Positions 1 through 9,515 are shown, numbered from the stretch's first letter. The stretch: 64,000 bases of DNA from Deinococcus betulae (GCF_020166395.1 NZ_JAIQXU010000005.1:62001-126000); one strand, 5' to 3'. The notes: generated from the sequence alone by a model not told the origin. Program-made: numbers and translations.

Positions 1-1247
1 GCTTCGCGGGCGCGGGCGGCTTCAGCAGCCTTTTCCACGATGGTCTTGCCGACCTTGGGGTTTTCCTCCAGGAATTCGGCAAACTTCTCGCCCACCACAG
101 CGTTCACGGCCGTTTGCGCCTCGCTGTTCAGCAGCTTGACCTTGGCCTGCGACTCAAACTGCGGGTCTTCCACCTCAACGCTAACCACACAGTAAATCCC
201 TTCCAGCAGGTCGTCGCCGCTGGGCGTGGGGTTGCCGCTCTTGATGAGGTTCTTGTCTTTGGCGTACTTGTTCAGGATGCGGGTGTACGCCGTCTTGAAG
301 CCGGTCAGCGGGGTGCCGCCGTCGCGGGTGCGAATCATGTTCGCGTAGGTCAGGATGTTGTCGCTGGCGTAGGTGTTCGCGTGAATGAACGCGACTTTGA
401 CGTTCACGCCGCTGTGGTTGCCCGTCATGACGATGGGCTGGTCATACAGCAGTTTGGTGTCGTCGGTCACCAGGGCGCGGGCGAAATTGGCGATACCGCC
501 CTTCTCATGGAAGATCTCCTGCTTGACCTGTCCGGCGTGCAGTTCGGTGCGTTCGTCGGTAATGACAATTCTCAGCCCAGTCAGGTACCCCAGTTCGCGC
601 AGGCGGTTGCGAATGCGGTCATAGTTGAACTGATTGTCGAACTCCTTGAAGATGGCGGGGTCCGGGTGAAACGTGACGCTGGTGGCCCACGTGACCGTGG
701 GGGGGGTGTCACCGTCAACCGTCAGGGGCTTGACCAGCACGCCCTTTTCAAAGCGGATGTTGTGGAGCTGGCCGTGTTTGTTAACGGTCACGTCGAGGAA
801 GGTACTCAGGGCGTTCACGACCGTCGAGCCGACGCCGTGCAGGCCGCCAGAGACCTTATATGCCCCCTGGCCGAACTTCCCGCCCGCATGCAGCTCGGAA
901 AAGATCACTTCGATAGCGGGGCGGCCCTTGCTCTCCATGATGTCAACAGGAATCCCGCGCCCGTTGTCGGTGACCGTGGCAGACCCGTTGGCGTGCATGG
1001 TGATGTGAATTTCGGTGGCGAAGCCGGCAAGCCCTTCGTCAATCCCGTTGTCAATGATTTCGGTCAGGAGCTGGTGGTAGCCGTCCACCCCTGTGCCGCC
1101 CTGGACGTACATGCCAGGGCGCTTACGCACCGCGTCCATGCCTTCAAGCATGCTGATGTGACTGGCGTTGTATTCGGCGTCGGGACGGTTGGTCGTGGTG
1201 ATCTCTTCGACGGGCGAGTCGTGGAGGGTGTCATCGGTTTTGGTCAT
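1..1247 (-). CDS. gyrB: DNA gyrase subunit B, N-terminal part (runs off the left edge)
   Basis: ATPase subunit of DNA gyrase, which introduces negative supercoils together with GyrA. About 415 N-terminal residues are present, starting [15 protein letters not shown]. The GHKL ATPase signatures are visible: [19 protein letters not shown], and [16 protein letters not shown], followed by the transducer domain. The C-terminal TOPRIM part lies outside the window. The ATG at 1247 has a Shine-Dalgarno (CAGGAG) about 6 nt upstream, so unlike many neighbours this mRNA has a leader, of roughly 90 nt. A strong promoter and an RDRM-like palindrome lie upstream, suggesting PprI/DdrO control as for gyrase genes of other Deinococcus. 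Confidence 0.97.
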   Translation of the reverse strand, partial: MTKTDDTLHDSPVEEITTTNRPDAEYNASHISMLEGMDAVRKRPGMYVQGGTGVDGYHQLLTEIIDNGIDEGLAGFATEIHITMHANGSATVTDNGRGIPVDIMESKGRPAIEVIFSELHAGGKFGQGAYKVSGGLHGVGSTVVNALSTFLDVTVNKHGQLHNIRFEKGVLVKPLTVDGDTPPTVTWATSVTFHPDPAIFKEFDNQFNYDRIRNRLRELGYLTGLRIVITDERTELHAGQVKQEIFHEKGGIANFARALVTDDTKLLYDQPIVMTGNHSGVNVKVAFIHANTYASDNILTYANMIRTRDGGTPLTGFKTAYTRILNKYAKDKNLIKSGNPTPSGDDLLEGIYCVVSVEVEDPQFESQAKVKLLNSEAQTAVNAVVGEKFAEFLEENPKVGKTIVEKAAEAARARE

Positions 1248-1341
1248 GTCACTCCTGGGACGCGGCTCCGGGTGGGGCCAGCGTATGATGGGGGAGAGGT
1301 GTAGGGAATTGCGCGTCCAGCCGCGCCTTCCAGCTCTGTTC

Positions 1342-1370
1342 AGTATACTACCAGAGTTGAAAAGGGTCAA
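1342..1370 (-). promoter_or_regulatory. gyrB promoter
   Basis: Read on the minus strand: -35 TTGACC (1370-1365), 17-nt spacer, -10 TATACT (1347-1342). This is close to consensus and is the best sigma-70 type promoter on this side of the window. It gives a gyrB leader of about 90 nt. Confidence 0.85.
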
Positions 1371-1375
1371 ATATT

Positions 1376-1392
1376 TTCTGTAAATAGCAGAA
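1376..1392. promoter_or_regulatory. RDRM-like 17-bp palindrome upstream of gyrB
   Basis: TTCTGTAAATAGCAGAA has 5-bp inverted arms (TTCTG/CAGAA) around a 7-bp centre, the same geometry as the Deinococcus radiation/desiccation response motif (consensus TTATGTCATTGACATAA) bound by DdrO. It lies 5 bp upstream of the gyrB -35 box. Known from the genus: gyrase genes belong to the RDR regulon. Inference: gyrB here is derepressed when PprI cleaves DdrO. Confidence 0.75.
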
Positions 1393-1524
1393 TAAGAGAG
1401 GGAAAGTTGAAGGGGGAAGAATCGGCGTGTGGGTGGGTGCGCTCGGGCTTCTGGCTGGGGCTGGCCTGGCGGGTAAAGTTGGGTGCCGCTCGCTTCCCCG
1501 GTTTCCTGCGCAGAGAGTCGCCGT

Positions 1525-1530
1525 TACAAT
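1525..1530 (+). promoter_or_regulatory. -10 box TACAAT for the VWA gene
   Basis: TACAAT lies 9 nt before the ATG at 1540 and there is no Shine-Dalgarno. It decides the start in favour of 1540 and implies a leaderless or nearly leaderless mRNA. Confidence 0.6.
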
Positions 1531-1539
1531 GCACGGCGA

Positions 1540-3471
1540 ATGCTCCGCATAGCCCTGCTGTCTGCCTCATTGCTGGCCAGCGCCGCCAGCGCGCAGGAGG
1601 TGGCGTGCGCGCTGCCTCAGGCGCCGCTGCCGACCCGGACGCGGGCTGTCTTTGTGCTGGACACCAGCGGCAGCATGCGTGGTATCGGAGACGGGCGGGC
1701 CGACATCTTCGAGCGGGTCAAGGCCAGTATCGGGGCGTACGTACGTTCGCAGCAGCCGGACCAGGTGGAACTGATGACCTTCGATTCAGGTCTGCGCTCG
1801 CGCCGCACCTTCACGCGCCCTGCAGGCACCCCGGCGTGGAATGCGGCGCTGGGTGGCCTGCAGGCCGACGGCGAGAACACCTATCTCTACCGCAGCCTGC
1901 GTGACGCCCTGGCGCCCCTGTCGGCAGCAGGCGGCGCGGTCACGCAAGTGTTCGTGCTCACCGACGGCCGCGACAACGACACCCGGGCGGCAGGTCAGGC
2001 GGTCAGTCCCCAGGCCGCGCTGGCGGCGTTTCAGGGACGCGGCGTCCTGGACCGCCTGACCTACATTGCGCTGGGCACCGATATTCCCCCCGAAGCCCAG
2101 GCCGCTGTGCGCGCCAGTGCCTACGCCAGCGGCCTGACTGTGCCGGTGGGCGAGGTGCCGGCCCTGACCGCTGCGGGCCTGGAAGGCGGGCTGAGGGTGG
2201 CCGGCAGTGATGGCACCCTCTCCAGTCCCTTTCCGGCGGGCACACCACTGACGGTGGCGGGCGCGGAGCTGCGCAGTAGCGCTGGCGCCCTGACCCTGAC
2301 CGACCTGCGCCCAGGCCGAGCGGCGCTGCTGTGTGCGCCGCCGGCCGCTGGCTCCGGCTGGCTGGCCCCCCGGCCCCGGCGGGTGCTCGTGCGCGCCGAA
2401 TTGCCGGCCGGGGCCCTGCGCTGGTTGAACCCTGGCGCGGCGCGGCAACTGCGGGCGGGCGACGACCTGGTGCTGCGATACCGCGCGGCGCCGGGCCTGA
2501 ATCCGGCGGCGGCCACGCTAGGCGGCCTGGGAGAAGGCGTACGCGGCAGCCTGGACGCGCGGCCCGGCGCGCGGGAATTTGCGGTGCGCCTAACTGGCCT
2601 CAGGGTCCAGCCAGGTCAGACGTTCGTTCCCACCCTGACCTTTCCGGGGTCGCCTCCTCTGGCGCTGCCTGAACTGGTGGGGGCGGCGGGGGGCCGGGTG
2701 CCGCCTGAGCCGGTCGGGTCATCGCCGCCGGCCACACCGGCCCGCGCGGTGCCGGCGCCCTCGGCGGTGTCGCTGCTGGTAGGGGCGTTGGTGGCCGCGC
2801 TCCTGGTTCTGGCGGCCCTCAGTCTGCGCCGCCCTGCCGCGCCGCGCGCCCGTCTGCGCCCCAGTGCGCCGCCCGCCGTTGAGGGCATTACCTACCGCGA
2901 GGACCGTACGCTCTCGCTGGTGTCGGCCAGCGGGGACGTAACGGGGGTGCCCACGCCTCTGGGCGGCCCCTTCGATCTGGGGCAACTGTCCAGCGTGCCG
3001 CACCTCAGCGGCCTGCGCGCCGAGCAGCACCGCGCCGGCCTGCGGATTTTGCGCGTGCCGCCGGACCTGGAAGTCAGCCAGGGGGCGCGGCTGGTGCAGC
3101 CGGGCGACGTGATTCGGCCGGGCACGCTGCTGGGGGTGGCGGTGGCCCGCCCGGCACGCGCGCCTCATCCCACCCTGGGTGAACTGACCGGTCTGGGGCT
3201 GCCGCTGGCGCTGCACACCGCCGGGCCCACCTTGCGGGTGCGCGGGCCTTACGGCGAACACGCCCTGACCCTGCACGCGCCGGTCACCGACCTGGGCCGC
3301 GTGCTGCGGGCGCCCGCCCTGGAAGACCTGACGGTCAGCCTCAGTGGGCGCGAACTGCTGCTGCTGCGCGTCCCGGCCCACCTTCAGGTGCGGGCTGCGG
3401 GCGAGGCCCAGCCCCTGCTCGGCGGAGCGGCGCTGCCGGCCCACGCGGTCGTGGACTTCCTGGCCGGCTGA
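1540..3471 (+). CDS. Secreted, membrane-anchored VWA domain protein
   Basis: 643 aa. A signal peptide (about residues 1-18, ending ASA|QE) leads into a von Willebrand factor A domain (about 33-215). The MIDAS motif D41-T-S43-G-S45 is intact, and a later [13 protein letters not shown] segment (FVLTDGRD) carries another metal-site aspartate. A Pro/Ala-rich stretch is followed by one transmembrane helix (about 408-430) and a basic stop-transfer (SLRRP). The C-terminal 210 residues would be cytoplasmic. VWA domains bind protein ligands through a metal ion; the partner is unknown. An in-frame ATG at 1483 is rejected because the signal peptide and the TACAAT box both point to 1540. The C-terminal domain is not recognised. 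Confidence 0.85.
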   Translation: MLRIALLSASLLASAASAQEVACALPQAPLPTRTRAVFVLDTSGSMRGIGDGRADIFERVKASIGAYVRSQQPDQVELMTFDSGLRSRRTFTRPAGTPAWNAALGGLQADGENTYLYRSLRDALAPLSAAGGAVTQVFVLTDGRDNDTRAAGQAVSPQAALAAFQGRGVLDRLTYIALGTDIPPEAQAAVRASAYASGLTVPVGEVPALTAAGLEGGLRVAGSDGTLSSPFPAGTPLTVAGAELRSSAGALTLTDLRPGRAALLCAPPAAGSGWLAPRPRRVLVRAELPAGALRWLNPGAARQLRAGDDLVLRYRAAPGLNPAAATLGGLGEGVRGSLDARPGAREFAVRLTGLRVQPGQTFVPTLTFPGSPPLALPELVGAAGGRVPPEPVGSSPPATPARAVPAPSAVSLLVGALVAALLVLAALSLRRPAAPRARLRPSAPPAVEGITYREDRTLSLVSASGDVTGVPTPLGGPFDLGQLSSVPHLSGLRAEQHRAGLRILRVPPDLEVSQGARLVQPGDVIRPGTLLGVAVARPARAPHPTLGELTGLGLPLALHTAGPTLRVRGPYGEHALTLHAPVTDLGRVLRAPALEDLTVSLSGRELLLLRVPAHLQVRAAGEAQPLLGGAALPAHAVVDFLAG

Positions 3472-3504
3472 GGGGCCGGCGCGTCCCCTGCTACGCTGGC
3501 AGCC

Positions 3505-3984
3505 ATGGAGTTCCTGCGCCAGCTGCACGGGTATCAGATTGTCGGGTTTCCTATCCCGCTGTTTCCCACCCCATTGGCCCTGCTGACCCTGGTGCTGTTT
3601 GTCTGGAGCCTGGGGCCGGCGCTGAAACTGCAGGTCGGGACGCCTTTTCTGGTGTGGCTGCGCCTGACGTGGGCCGGGCTGCTCCTGCCGGGCGTGACGG
3701 GCATCCTGCTGGCGCTGGGCGGCCTGAAAGTGCCCAGTGCCACCGATGTGGGCGGCGCCACCAAGTACGGTTACGCCGCTGACCCCAGCCGCGACTGGGA
3801 ACACTGGATGTACACGGCCTTTTGCCTGCTGACCCTGTACATCATTGAGGTGCTGGTCAAGGGGCGAATGGTCGAGCACCGCATCGGCCTGAGGCTGCTG
3901 CCCGTGGCGACGCTGTTTCTGTACGGCTGCGCCTACATGGTAGGGCGTGTGGCGGTCTTTCCGGGCAGTACCCCCGGCACCTGA
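3505..3984 (+). CDS. Small multi-pass membrane protein, unknown
   Basis: 159 aa with about four hydrophobic segments (near residues 20-45, 52-72, 98-120 and 130-150). No family is recognised. TACGCT (3492-3497) lies 7 nt before the ATG, so the mRNA should be leaderless. It starts 33 bp after the VWA gene on the same strand. A degenerate MITE copy follows 60 bp after the stop. Confidence 0.75.
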   Translation: MEFLRQLHGYQIVGFPIPLFPTPLALLTLVLFVWSLGPALKLQVGTPFLVWLRLTWAGLLLPGVTGILLALGGLKVPSATDVGGATKYGYAADPSRDWEHWMYTAFCLLTLYIIEVLVKGRMVEHRIGLRLLPVATLFLYGCAYMVGRVAVFPGSTPGT

Positions 3985-4046
3985 ACCGAAAAGCCAATCG
4001 CTCCAGCGGCCCTGGCACTGCCAGGATGACGCTGTGGCCCGCCGCC

Positions 4047-4141
4047 GATGAAATCCGAACAGACTCGCAGAGCTGCGCAGCAGAGTAAGAAGGAGAGCAA
4101 ACAGTGCTTTTCCGGCTGTGCCGTCATGAAGCGGACTCTGT
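4047..4141 (+). repeat. MITE-like repeat, copy A (5'-truncated, degenerate)
   Basis: Shares with copies B, C, E and F the blocks GATGAAATCCGA and TCCGGCTGTG followed by ATGAAGCGGA. The left terminal repeat found in the other copies is missing and the right end is degraded (GCGGACTCTG). This is probably an old, decayed copy. Confidence 0.6.
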
Positions 4142-4204
4142 GATCAACGGCGCGTCAGCTTCACTTCACACCCGCGTGGCACAACTGTGATGAGGTGTGA
4201 CCCC

Positions 4205-5488
4205 ATGCGGCGACTGCTTTCTCTACTTGTTCTGGTGAGTCTGGGTTCCGGCCTGGCCCTCACGCCGCCCACTGTGACCGTCAAATCGGGTGACACCCTG
4301 TATAAGATCGCCAGCCGTGCGGGTCTGAGTGTGGTTCAGCTTCAGCAACTCAATGGCTTGACCGGCACAACCATCCGCGCCGGTCAGGTGCTGCGCGTGC
4401 GTGCGGTGACCTCATCTGCCCCCAATTACACCGTCCGGGCCGGCGATACCCTCCGCCGGATTGCGGCGCGGGCCGGGGTGTCGGTTGCGGCGCTCAAGGC
4501 CGCCAACGGGCTGCGCGGCGACGCCCTGCAACGGGGCCAGCGCCTGTCTGTGCCGCCGGCTGCCCGCCCAGCGCCGCGCCCCACCACTGAGGTCCGCACG
4601 GTGTATAGCTACATCTGGGTGGGCGTTAAAGACACGCCGCAGGCGCTGGCGGCCCGCTACCGCCTGAGTCTGGACGGGCTGCGGCGTCTGAACGGCCTGG
4701 GCACCTACCGCGCCGTCGTGCCGGGCAAGAAGCTGCTGGTGCCTATGCGGGTGCCGGTGCCTATTCCGCCCCGGCCGCAGCGCCAGCCAGTGACCTTCAA
4801 ACGGCTGAAGCCCCTGAACGTGCCCGTGCAGATTGCCAATGTGGACCTGCGCTGGCGCGACGTGCTGGTGGCCCCGGTGCTGCCGTCCCGCCGCCTGACC
4901 TTCAGCACGGGGGCGCGAGTAGGCGACCTGGCCCGGCGCAGCGGGGCGCGGGTGCTGGTGAACGGGTCATATTTTCACCCGCAGTCGTACGCCCCAGCGG
5001 GCGACATCGTGACCCAGGGGCGGCTGCTGACCTGGGGCCGCATTCCGCAGGCGCTGACCATCACGCCCGACAACCGCGCGGCCTTCCGGGTCAGTGCGGT
5101 GGCGGCCCTGGGGCGCCCACTGGATACCTCGTGGGCCGGGCTGGAAACCGTGGTGGCGACGGGGCCACGCATTCTCAGCAGCGGCCAGGTGGTGACACGT
5201 TACAGCACCGTGTTCCGCGATCCGGCGCTGTTTGGCCGCGCCGCCCGCAGCGCTGTGGGCCTGATCGGCAACCGTGACCTCGTATTTGTCAGCACCCACG
5301 CCCGCCTGACCACCACCGAGATGGGCAAAGTGATGACCCGCCTGGGCGTGCGCGACGCCCTGCTTCTGGACGGCGGCAGCAGCGCGGGGATCGCCTGGAA
5401 TGGCCGCGCCGTGCTGGACAGCGTGCGTAAGGTCAGTTACGGGATTGGGGTCTTTACGGAGTATGCGGGGCGGCGGTACGTGAAATAG
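4205..5488 (+). CDS. Triple-LysM protein with phosphodiester glycosidase (NAGPA/DUF2233-like) domain
   Basis: 427 aa, exported. The signal peptide (MRRLLSLLVLVSLGSGLA) is followed by three LysM peptidoglycan-binding modules (about 27-70, 76-117 and 133-180; VKSGDTLYKIA, VRAGDTLRRIA, VGVKDTPQALA). A C-terminal domain of about 210 residues resembles phosphodiester glycosidases, with VLVNGSYF, ATGPRIL and the hallmark LLLDGGSSAGI. It probably hydrolyses a sugar phosphodiester or glycan in the cell wall while held there by LysM. The ATG at 4205 is chosen over GTG 4187 and ATG 4190: it starts the signal peptide and has GAGGTG 6 nt upstream. The substrate is not deducible. Confidence 0.85.
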   Translation: MRRLLSLLVLVSLGSGLALTPPTVTVKSGDTLYKIASRAGLSVVQLQQLNGLTGTTIRAGQVLRVRAVTSSAPNYTVRAGDTLRRIAARAGVSVAALKAANGLRGDALQRGQRLSVPPAARPAPRPTTEVRTVYSYIWVGVKDTPQALAARYRLSLDGLRRLNGLGTYRAVVPGKKLLVPMRVPVPIPPRPQRQPVTFKRLKPLNVPVQIANVDLRWRDVLVAPVLPSRRLTFSTGARVGDLARRSGARVLVNGSYFHPQSYAPAGDIVTQGRLLTWGRIPQALTITPDNRAAFRVSAVAALGRPLDTSWAGLETVVATGPRILSSGQVVTRYSTVFRDPALFGRAARSAVGLIGNRDLVFVSTHARLTTTEMGKVMTRLGVRDALLLDGGSSAGIAWNGRAVLDSVRKVSYGIGVFTEYAGRRYVK

Positions 5489-5975
5489 GGAAGGGGACGA
5501 GAGTCAGCCCAGACCGCTGGTGGTTTTGACAGCAGTACCCAGAGCGGCCAAGGAAGATGATCCTCAACTGCTTCTCAGGCGAACGAAGTGAGGCACGCCA
5601 AGAGACAGCGGCAGTAACTGGGACGGCAGTGAAGCGGTCATACGGACTCCGATTGAATCGAGCAGAATGCTCGATGAAATCCGAGCGAAGCGAGAAGGAA
5701 CAGATGCGGATTTCACGATATGGAGACATAGACGGCGCCTTTCCGGCTGTGCTGCAATGAAGTGGAATCCATATCAGGTCTAGAGGTGGCCAATCGGCTC
5801 TTCGCTAAAAACAGCCTGGCCATCCCCTCCATCGGAGACTGACAACAGCCCATACGTGCTGGGCAGCCCTGGCAGTCTGGCTCCTGTTGCGTCGGCCTCG
5901 TCTCAACCGAGTGTGCGAGAGAGTAAAAAGCAGACGGCGTTGTGACCGTGAGCGCGCTCTGGCGCCCGAACACCC
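5489..5975. other. Intergenic region between convergent genes
   Basis: 487 bp between the LysM-glycosidase gene and the minus-strand CAT-like gene. It holds MITE copy B. Frames of 67 and 86 codons overlap the repeat and are not credible genes. No clear intrinsic terminator is seen. Confidence 0.6.
5638..5776 (+). repeat. MITE-like repeat, copy B
   Basis: About 139 bp. The left end CATACGGACTCCGATTGAAT and right end GTGGAATCCATATCA are imperfect terminal inverted repeats (core TACGGACTCC / GGAATCCATA). The interior carries GCAGAATGCTCGATGAAATC and TCCGGCTGTGCTGCAAT, nearly identical to copies C, E and F. It encodes no protein of its own, as expected of a non-autonomous miniature element. Confidence 0.8.
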
Positions 5976-6614
5976 TCAGGCCAGGCTCACCGGGTCGTCC
6001 AGCAGCGTCTGCACCGCCTCAAAGTAGGCGCCCACGTGGCGCCCGTCCATCAGGGCGTGGTGGACCTGCACCGACAGCGGCATCTGCCAGCGCCCGCCCA
6101 CCTCGGTAAACCGACCGGTGCTCAGGCGCGGAATAGAGTCGGCCGGGGCCAGCGGCATGGCGTGGGTGATGGCGGTAAAGGCGACCCAGGGCAAGCTGGA
6201 GAGATACAGCACGTTGTCCTGCACGGGGTCTTCGTCCAGGCCCGGCTGCGCGCGGCTGGCGGCCAGGGCGGCGGCGGCTCCCTGCAAAAACCCCGGTGCA
6301 TCGGGCTGGTAGGGCAGCAGGCAAAAATGAAACAACTCGCTCTCGGCCCCGGCGTCGGTCACCGAGGGGTGAACGCGCTCATGCTCCACCACCTCGTCCC
6401 CCCAAATCCGCCAGCGAAAGGGCGTGAGTTCGTTGGCCGCGCGGCTCAGCACGTAGGTCACAGCTGGCGTAAAGGCCACCTGCCGCCCCTGCACCTGGGC
6501 CCGGAAAGCCGTGATGTCCACCGGGGCCGTGACGCTGAAATGCGGCTGGGTGTAGCCCCGGAAAAAGTCAAAGTGGGGCCGGCGCGGCCAGGTGTTCAGG
6601 TCCAGGGTCTTCAT
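5976..6614 (-). CDS. Chloramphenicol acetyltransferase-like (CatA fold) acyltransferase
   Basis: 212 aa, the usual CAT length (about 210-220). The catalytic motif HHALMDG (H-H-x-x-x-D-G), with the general-base histidine, lies near residues 187-193. N-terminal features WPRRPHFDFFRGYTQPHFSV and the internal FTAITHAMPL also fit the family. CATs O-acetylate chloramphenicol, but many chromosomal homologues act on unknown acceptors, so resistance is not claimed. TAGCCT sits 6 nt upstream of the ATG, indicating a leaderless mRNA. It is divergent from the rbfA cluster, with promoters about 40 bp apart. Confidence 0.88.
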   Translation of the reverse strand: MKTLDLNTWPRRPHFDFFRGYTQPHFSVTAPVDITAFRAQVQGRQVAFTPAVTYVLSRAANELTPFRWRIWGDEVVEHERVHPSVTDAGAESELFHFCLLPYQPDAPGFLQGAAAALAASRAQPGLDEDPVQDNVLYLSSLPWVAFTAITHAMPLAPADSIPRLSTGRFTEVGGRWQMPLSVQVHHALMDGRHVGAYFEAVQTLLDDPVSLA

Positions 6615-6620
6615 ATCATC

Positions 6621-6626
6621 AGGCTA
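6621..6626 (-). promoter_or_regulatory. -10 box TAGCCT of the CAT-like gene
   Basis: TAGCCT is followed after 6 nt by the ATG at 6614; no ribosome binding site is present. Leaderless start. Confidence 0.6.
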
Positions 6627-6656
6627 GAGCAGGGCGCCCAGTCGCCCGCCATGCCG

Positions 6657-6662
6657 TACCAT
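6657..6662 (+). promoter_or_regulatory. -10 box TACCAT upstream of rbfA
   Basis: TACCAT is followed after 6 nt by the ATG of a 13-codon frame (6669), not by the rbfA start itself, which is 44 nt away. Confidence 0.5.
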
Positions 6663-6668
6663 GCGGGG

Positions 6669-6710
6669 ATGCCGCGCTTCTCCCTTTTCTTTTCCTGGTG
6701 GCGACCATGA
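6669..6710 (+). CDS. Putative leaderless leader peptide coupled to rbfA
   Basis: 13 codons, MPRFSLFFSWWRP, ending in a TGA that overlaps the rbfA ATG (ATGA). TACCAT stands 6 nt upstream, the leaderless-start geometry used by many genes here. The rbfA start has no Shine-Dalgarno (the preceding 25 nt are mostly pyrimidines), so ribosomes entering at this 5'-terminal ATG and reinitiating at ATGA would explain how rbfA is translated. Inference from sequence only. Confidence 0.45.
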   Translation: MPRFSLFFSWWRP

Positions 6711-6991
6711 GGACCGAGCAGCTGCAGGCACAACTGCTGCGCGTGCTGAGTGACGCTATTGCCGGACTGCAAGATCCCCGTGTGCCCATGATCGTGACGG
6801 TCGAGCGGGTGGCGCTGACCCCCGATTACAGCCTGGCGCGGGTGTACGTCAGCTCTATGTCTGGCGAGATGGAAGACCTGCTGGAAGCCCTGCGCGGCGC
6901 ACGCGGGCACCTTCAGCGCCAAGTGGCCGATCAGGTGAGGCTGCGCCGCACGCCCACGCTGGAGTTCTACGCGGCTGGAGAGCGCTGGTGA
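6707..6991 (+). CDS. rbfA: Ribosome-binding factor A
   Basis: 94 aa, KH-type cold-shock 30S assembly factor acting on 16S rRNA 5'-end maturation. Family features include the N-terminal helix LQAQLLRVLSDAI, the segment DPRVPMIVTVERVALTPDYSLARVYVS (two strands) and the C-terminal LRRTPTLEFYAAG. The ATG at 6707 overlaps the upstream leader's stop; a GTG three codons earlier (6698) is possible. The stop overlaps the GTG of the thioesterase gene (GTGA), so the two are translationally coupled. Confidence 0.92.
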   Translation: MRTEQLQAQLLRVLSDAIAGLQDPRVPMIVTVERVALTPDYSLARVYVSSMSGEMEDLLEALRGARGHLQRQVADQVRLRRTPTLEFYAAGERW

Positions 6992-7389
6992 GCGCCTTTG
7001 TCTCGGTGCTGCGCGTGCGCTACGCCGAGACCGACGCGATGGGGGTCGCCCACCACGCCGGCTATCCGGTGTGGTTCGAGGTGGCGCGCACCGACGCCAT
7101 GCACGCGCTGGGGCTGCCGTACCGCGAGGTGGAGGCGCGCGGCTACTACCTGATGCTCTCGGGCCTGAACGTGGAGTACCGCCGCGCCGCTCGCTACGAC
7201 GACGAACTGCACATTCACGCCCGCCTGAGCAGCGTGCGCTCCCGCACCCTGACCTTTACCTATGAGGTGCGCCGGGCAGAGGAAGTGCTGGCCACGGGCG
7301 AAACGCGCCACATTGCCACGGACCACACCTACCGCCCAGCCCGCCTGCCCGACGACCTGCTGGCGCTGCTGCAAGGCGCTGTCAGCTGA
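6988..7389 (+). CDS. Acyl-CoA thioesterase, YbgC/4HBT hot-dog family
   Basis: 133 aa, single hot-dog domain. The 4-hydroxybenzoyl-CoA thioesterase signature is clear: VRYAETDAMGVAHHAGYPVWFE, with the catalytic Asp of YAETD (near residue 14), then YDDELHIHARL and TRHIATDH. It hydrolyses acyl-CoA thioesters in the cytoplasm; the natural acyl chain is unknown. The start is a GTG overlapping the rbfA stop. Confidence 0.88.
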   Translation: MSAFVSVLRVRYAETDAMGVAHHAGYPVWFEVARTDAMHALGLPYREVEARGYYLMLSGLNVEYRRAARYDDELHIHARLSSVRSRTLTFTYEVRRAEEVLATGETRHIATDHTYRPARLPDDLLALLQGAVS

Positions 7390-7587
7390 AGCAGAGGTGA
7401 CCTGGGCCAGTTGCCGCTGGCCTCTGAACAAGTTGAACGAGCAGGCGGATTCAGCCATTGAGATGGACAGAGTTAGCCGGTCCGGCGAAGGGAAGGGCGC
7501 AGCTTGCACAGTCTCCAAAGCCCAGGTCTCTGCACCTGTCCCGCGTGGCCCTGTGATTTCAGTCAAATGCTCTAGACTGCCGCTCTG

Positions 7588-8064
<477 letters not shown>

Positions 8065-8068
8065 GGCG

Positions 8069-9451
8069 GTGCGGCGGGCAGCGCTGGCCCTGACCCTCAC
8101 GCTGCTGGGCGCGGCGCTGGGGCAGCCGCTCCCGGCGCCGGCTTGGGGCGATTCTGTCTATCCCCGGCTGGGCCAGGCCGGCCTGGATGTCACCCACTAC
8201 GACGTGACGCTCCGCGTGGCCCGTCCCGGTACGCGCGCGCTTCAGGGCGAGGTGACCCTGACGGTGCGCGCCGTGAGGGCCTTGCCGCTGCTCAGCCTGG
8301 ACTATCTGGGCGCGGCCGTGACGGGCGTGACCTGGAATGGTGCCGCCGTGCCGCACGAGCGTACCCCTGAAAAGCTGCTGGTGCGCCGTCCTCTGGCGGC
8401 GGGGCAAACCGCCCGCGTGACCGTGCGGTTTGACGGCGTGACGGGCGAGGTGCCTGACCCATTGCTGCCGGGTGCGCTGGGCTGGCAGGCGGTGCCGGGG
8501 CCTGGGGGCGGCGTCAACTTTGCTTACAGCGAGCCGGACGGCACCCGTGCCTTCCTGCCGGTCAACGACCACCCAGCCGATCCGGCGACCTTTACGCTGC
8601 GGGTCACGGTGCCCCCGGGCGTCACCGCCGCGGCCAGTGGAGTGCAGACCGGTGTGCAGGAGGTGGTGGCTGGCCGCACCTTTACCTTCGAGCAGCGCCA
8701 GCCCATTCCCCCATATGCCCTGGCCCTACACCTGGGGCCGCTGGAGCGGGTGGACCGGCCAGCGGTGGTCTCGGGAGGAAAGCAGGTGGCGCTGCGCGAT
8801 TATTTCCCGCCGGGCATCCCGCCTGCGGTGCGCGCGCCTTACGCCCGCACTGGCGAGATTCTGCGTGTATTAGGCGAGTGGTTTGGGCCGTATCCCTTCG
8901 AGACCTACGGTTCGGTGGTGGTCACGCCGCCCCTGCCCGCGCTGGAAACCGCCACGCTGTCCACCATGCCCGTCACCTCCAGCTCGGTGCGCGTCATTGT
9001 GCATGAGGCGGCGCACCAGTGGTTCGGCAACAGCGTGGTGCTGGGCGACTGGGCCGACACCTGGCTGAACGAGGGCTTTGCCACCTACGCCGAACTGGTG
9101 TGGGCGCAGAGCCAGGGTGAGGATGGCCAGGCGATGGTGCAGGGCTGGTACGCCCGTTTGCAGGCGCGCGGCACCCGGCCCCTGGTGGCCCGCGCAGCGG
9201 ACGAACTCTTTGACGGCAGCGCCTACGCACGTGGCGCCCTGGCCCTCCATGCGGTGCGAGTGACCGTGGGTGACGCGGCCTTTAAGAGCTTCCTGCACAT
9301 CTACGCCCGCCAGCAGGCGGGGCAACCCACCCGCACGGCGGACCTGCTGAGGCTGGTGCGCGCGCAGCTCGGTCAGCCGGCCGACGCCGTCCTGCGCCGC
9401 TGGATAGAGTCGCCGACCCTGCCCCCACTGCCGGGCCTTCAGACCCCCTGA
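8069..9451 (+). CDS. Exported M1 family metallopeptidase
   Basis: 460 aa. The signal peptide begins at GTG 8069 (VRRAALALTLTLLGAALG). After an N-terminal beta-sandwich domain, the gluzincin active site is H312-E-A-A-H316 followed by E335 in WLNEGFATYAE: exact HExxH-18x-E spacing. M1 enzymes are zinc aminopeptidases. The protein is shorter than aminopeptidase N (about 850 aa) and lacks the C-terminal HEAT-like domain. The usual GAMEN exopeptidase motif is replaced by PALETATLSTM (about residues 290-300). The GTG is 4 nt after the Nudix stop, so the two are likely co-transcribed. Confidence 0.88.
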   Translation: MRRAALALTLTLLGAALGQPLPAPAWGDSVYPRLGQAGLDVTHYDVTLRVARPGTRALQGEVTLTVRAVRALPLLSLDYLGAAVTGVTWNGAAVPHERTPEKLLVRRPLAAGQTARVTVRFDGVTGEVPDPLLPGALGWQAVPGPGGGVNFAYSEPDGTRAFLPVNDHPADPATFTLRVTVPPGVTAAASGVQTGVQEVVAGRTFTFEQRQPIPPYALALHLGPLERVDRPAVVSGGKQVALRDYFPPGIPPAVRAPYARTGEILRVLGEWFGPYPFETYGSVVVTPPLPALETATLSTMPVTSSSVRVIVHEAAHQWFGNSVVLGDWADTWLNEGFATYAELVWAQSQGEDGQAMVQGWYARLQARGTRPLVARAADELFDGSAYARGALALHAVRVTVGDAAFKSFLHIYARQQAGQPTRTADLLRLVRAQLGQPADAVLRRWIESPTLPPLPGLQTP

Positions 9452-9503
9452 AGCTCATCTTTACCCAGGCTGAAGGCAGCGGCCCTGACCAGAGGGGGGC
9501 GTG

Positions 9504-9509
9504 TACGCT
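9504..9509 (+). promoter_or_regulatory. -10 box TACGCT of the BON-LysM gene
   Basis: TACGCT lies exactly 6 nt before ATG 9516 and decides against the upstream in-frame GTG (9501), which it overlaps. Confidence 0.65.
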
Positions 9510-9515
9510 GCCCCC

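Noticed and set aside
114..1304. 396-codon plus-strand frame opposite gyrB
   Set aside because: Antisense shadow of a high-GC gene; the minus strand encodes unmistakable GyrB.
5557..5760. 67-codon frame in MITE copy B (similar frames in copies C, E and F)
   Set aside because: The shared peptide arises because the repeats are similar; no start signal, and the frame is not kept across copies.
5976..6614. Acquired antibiotic resistance gene (cat)
   Set aside because: The catalytic motif is present, but base composition matches the chromosome and there is no mobile context, so resistance is not asserted.
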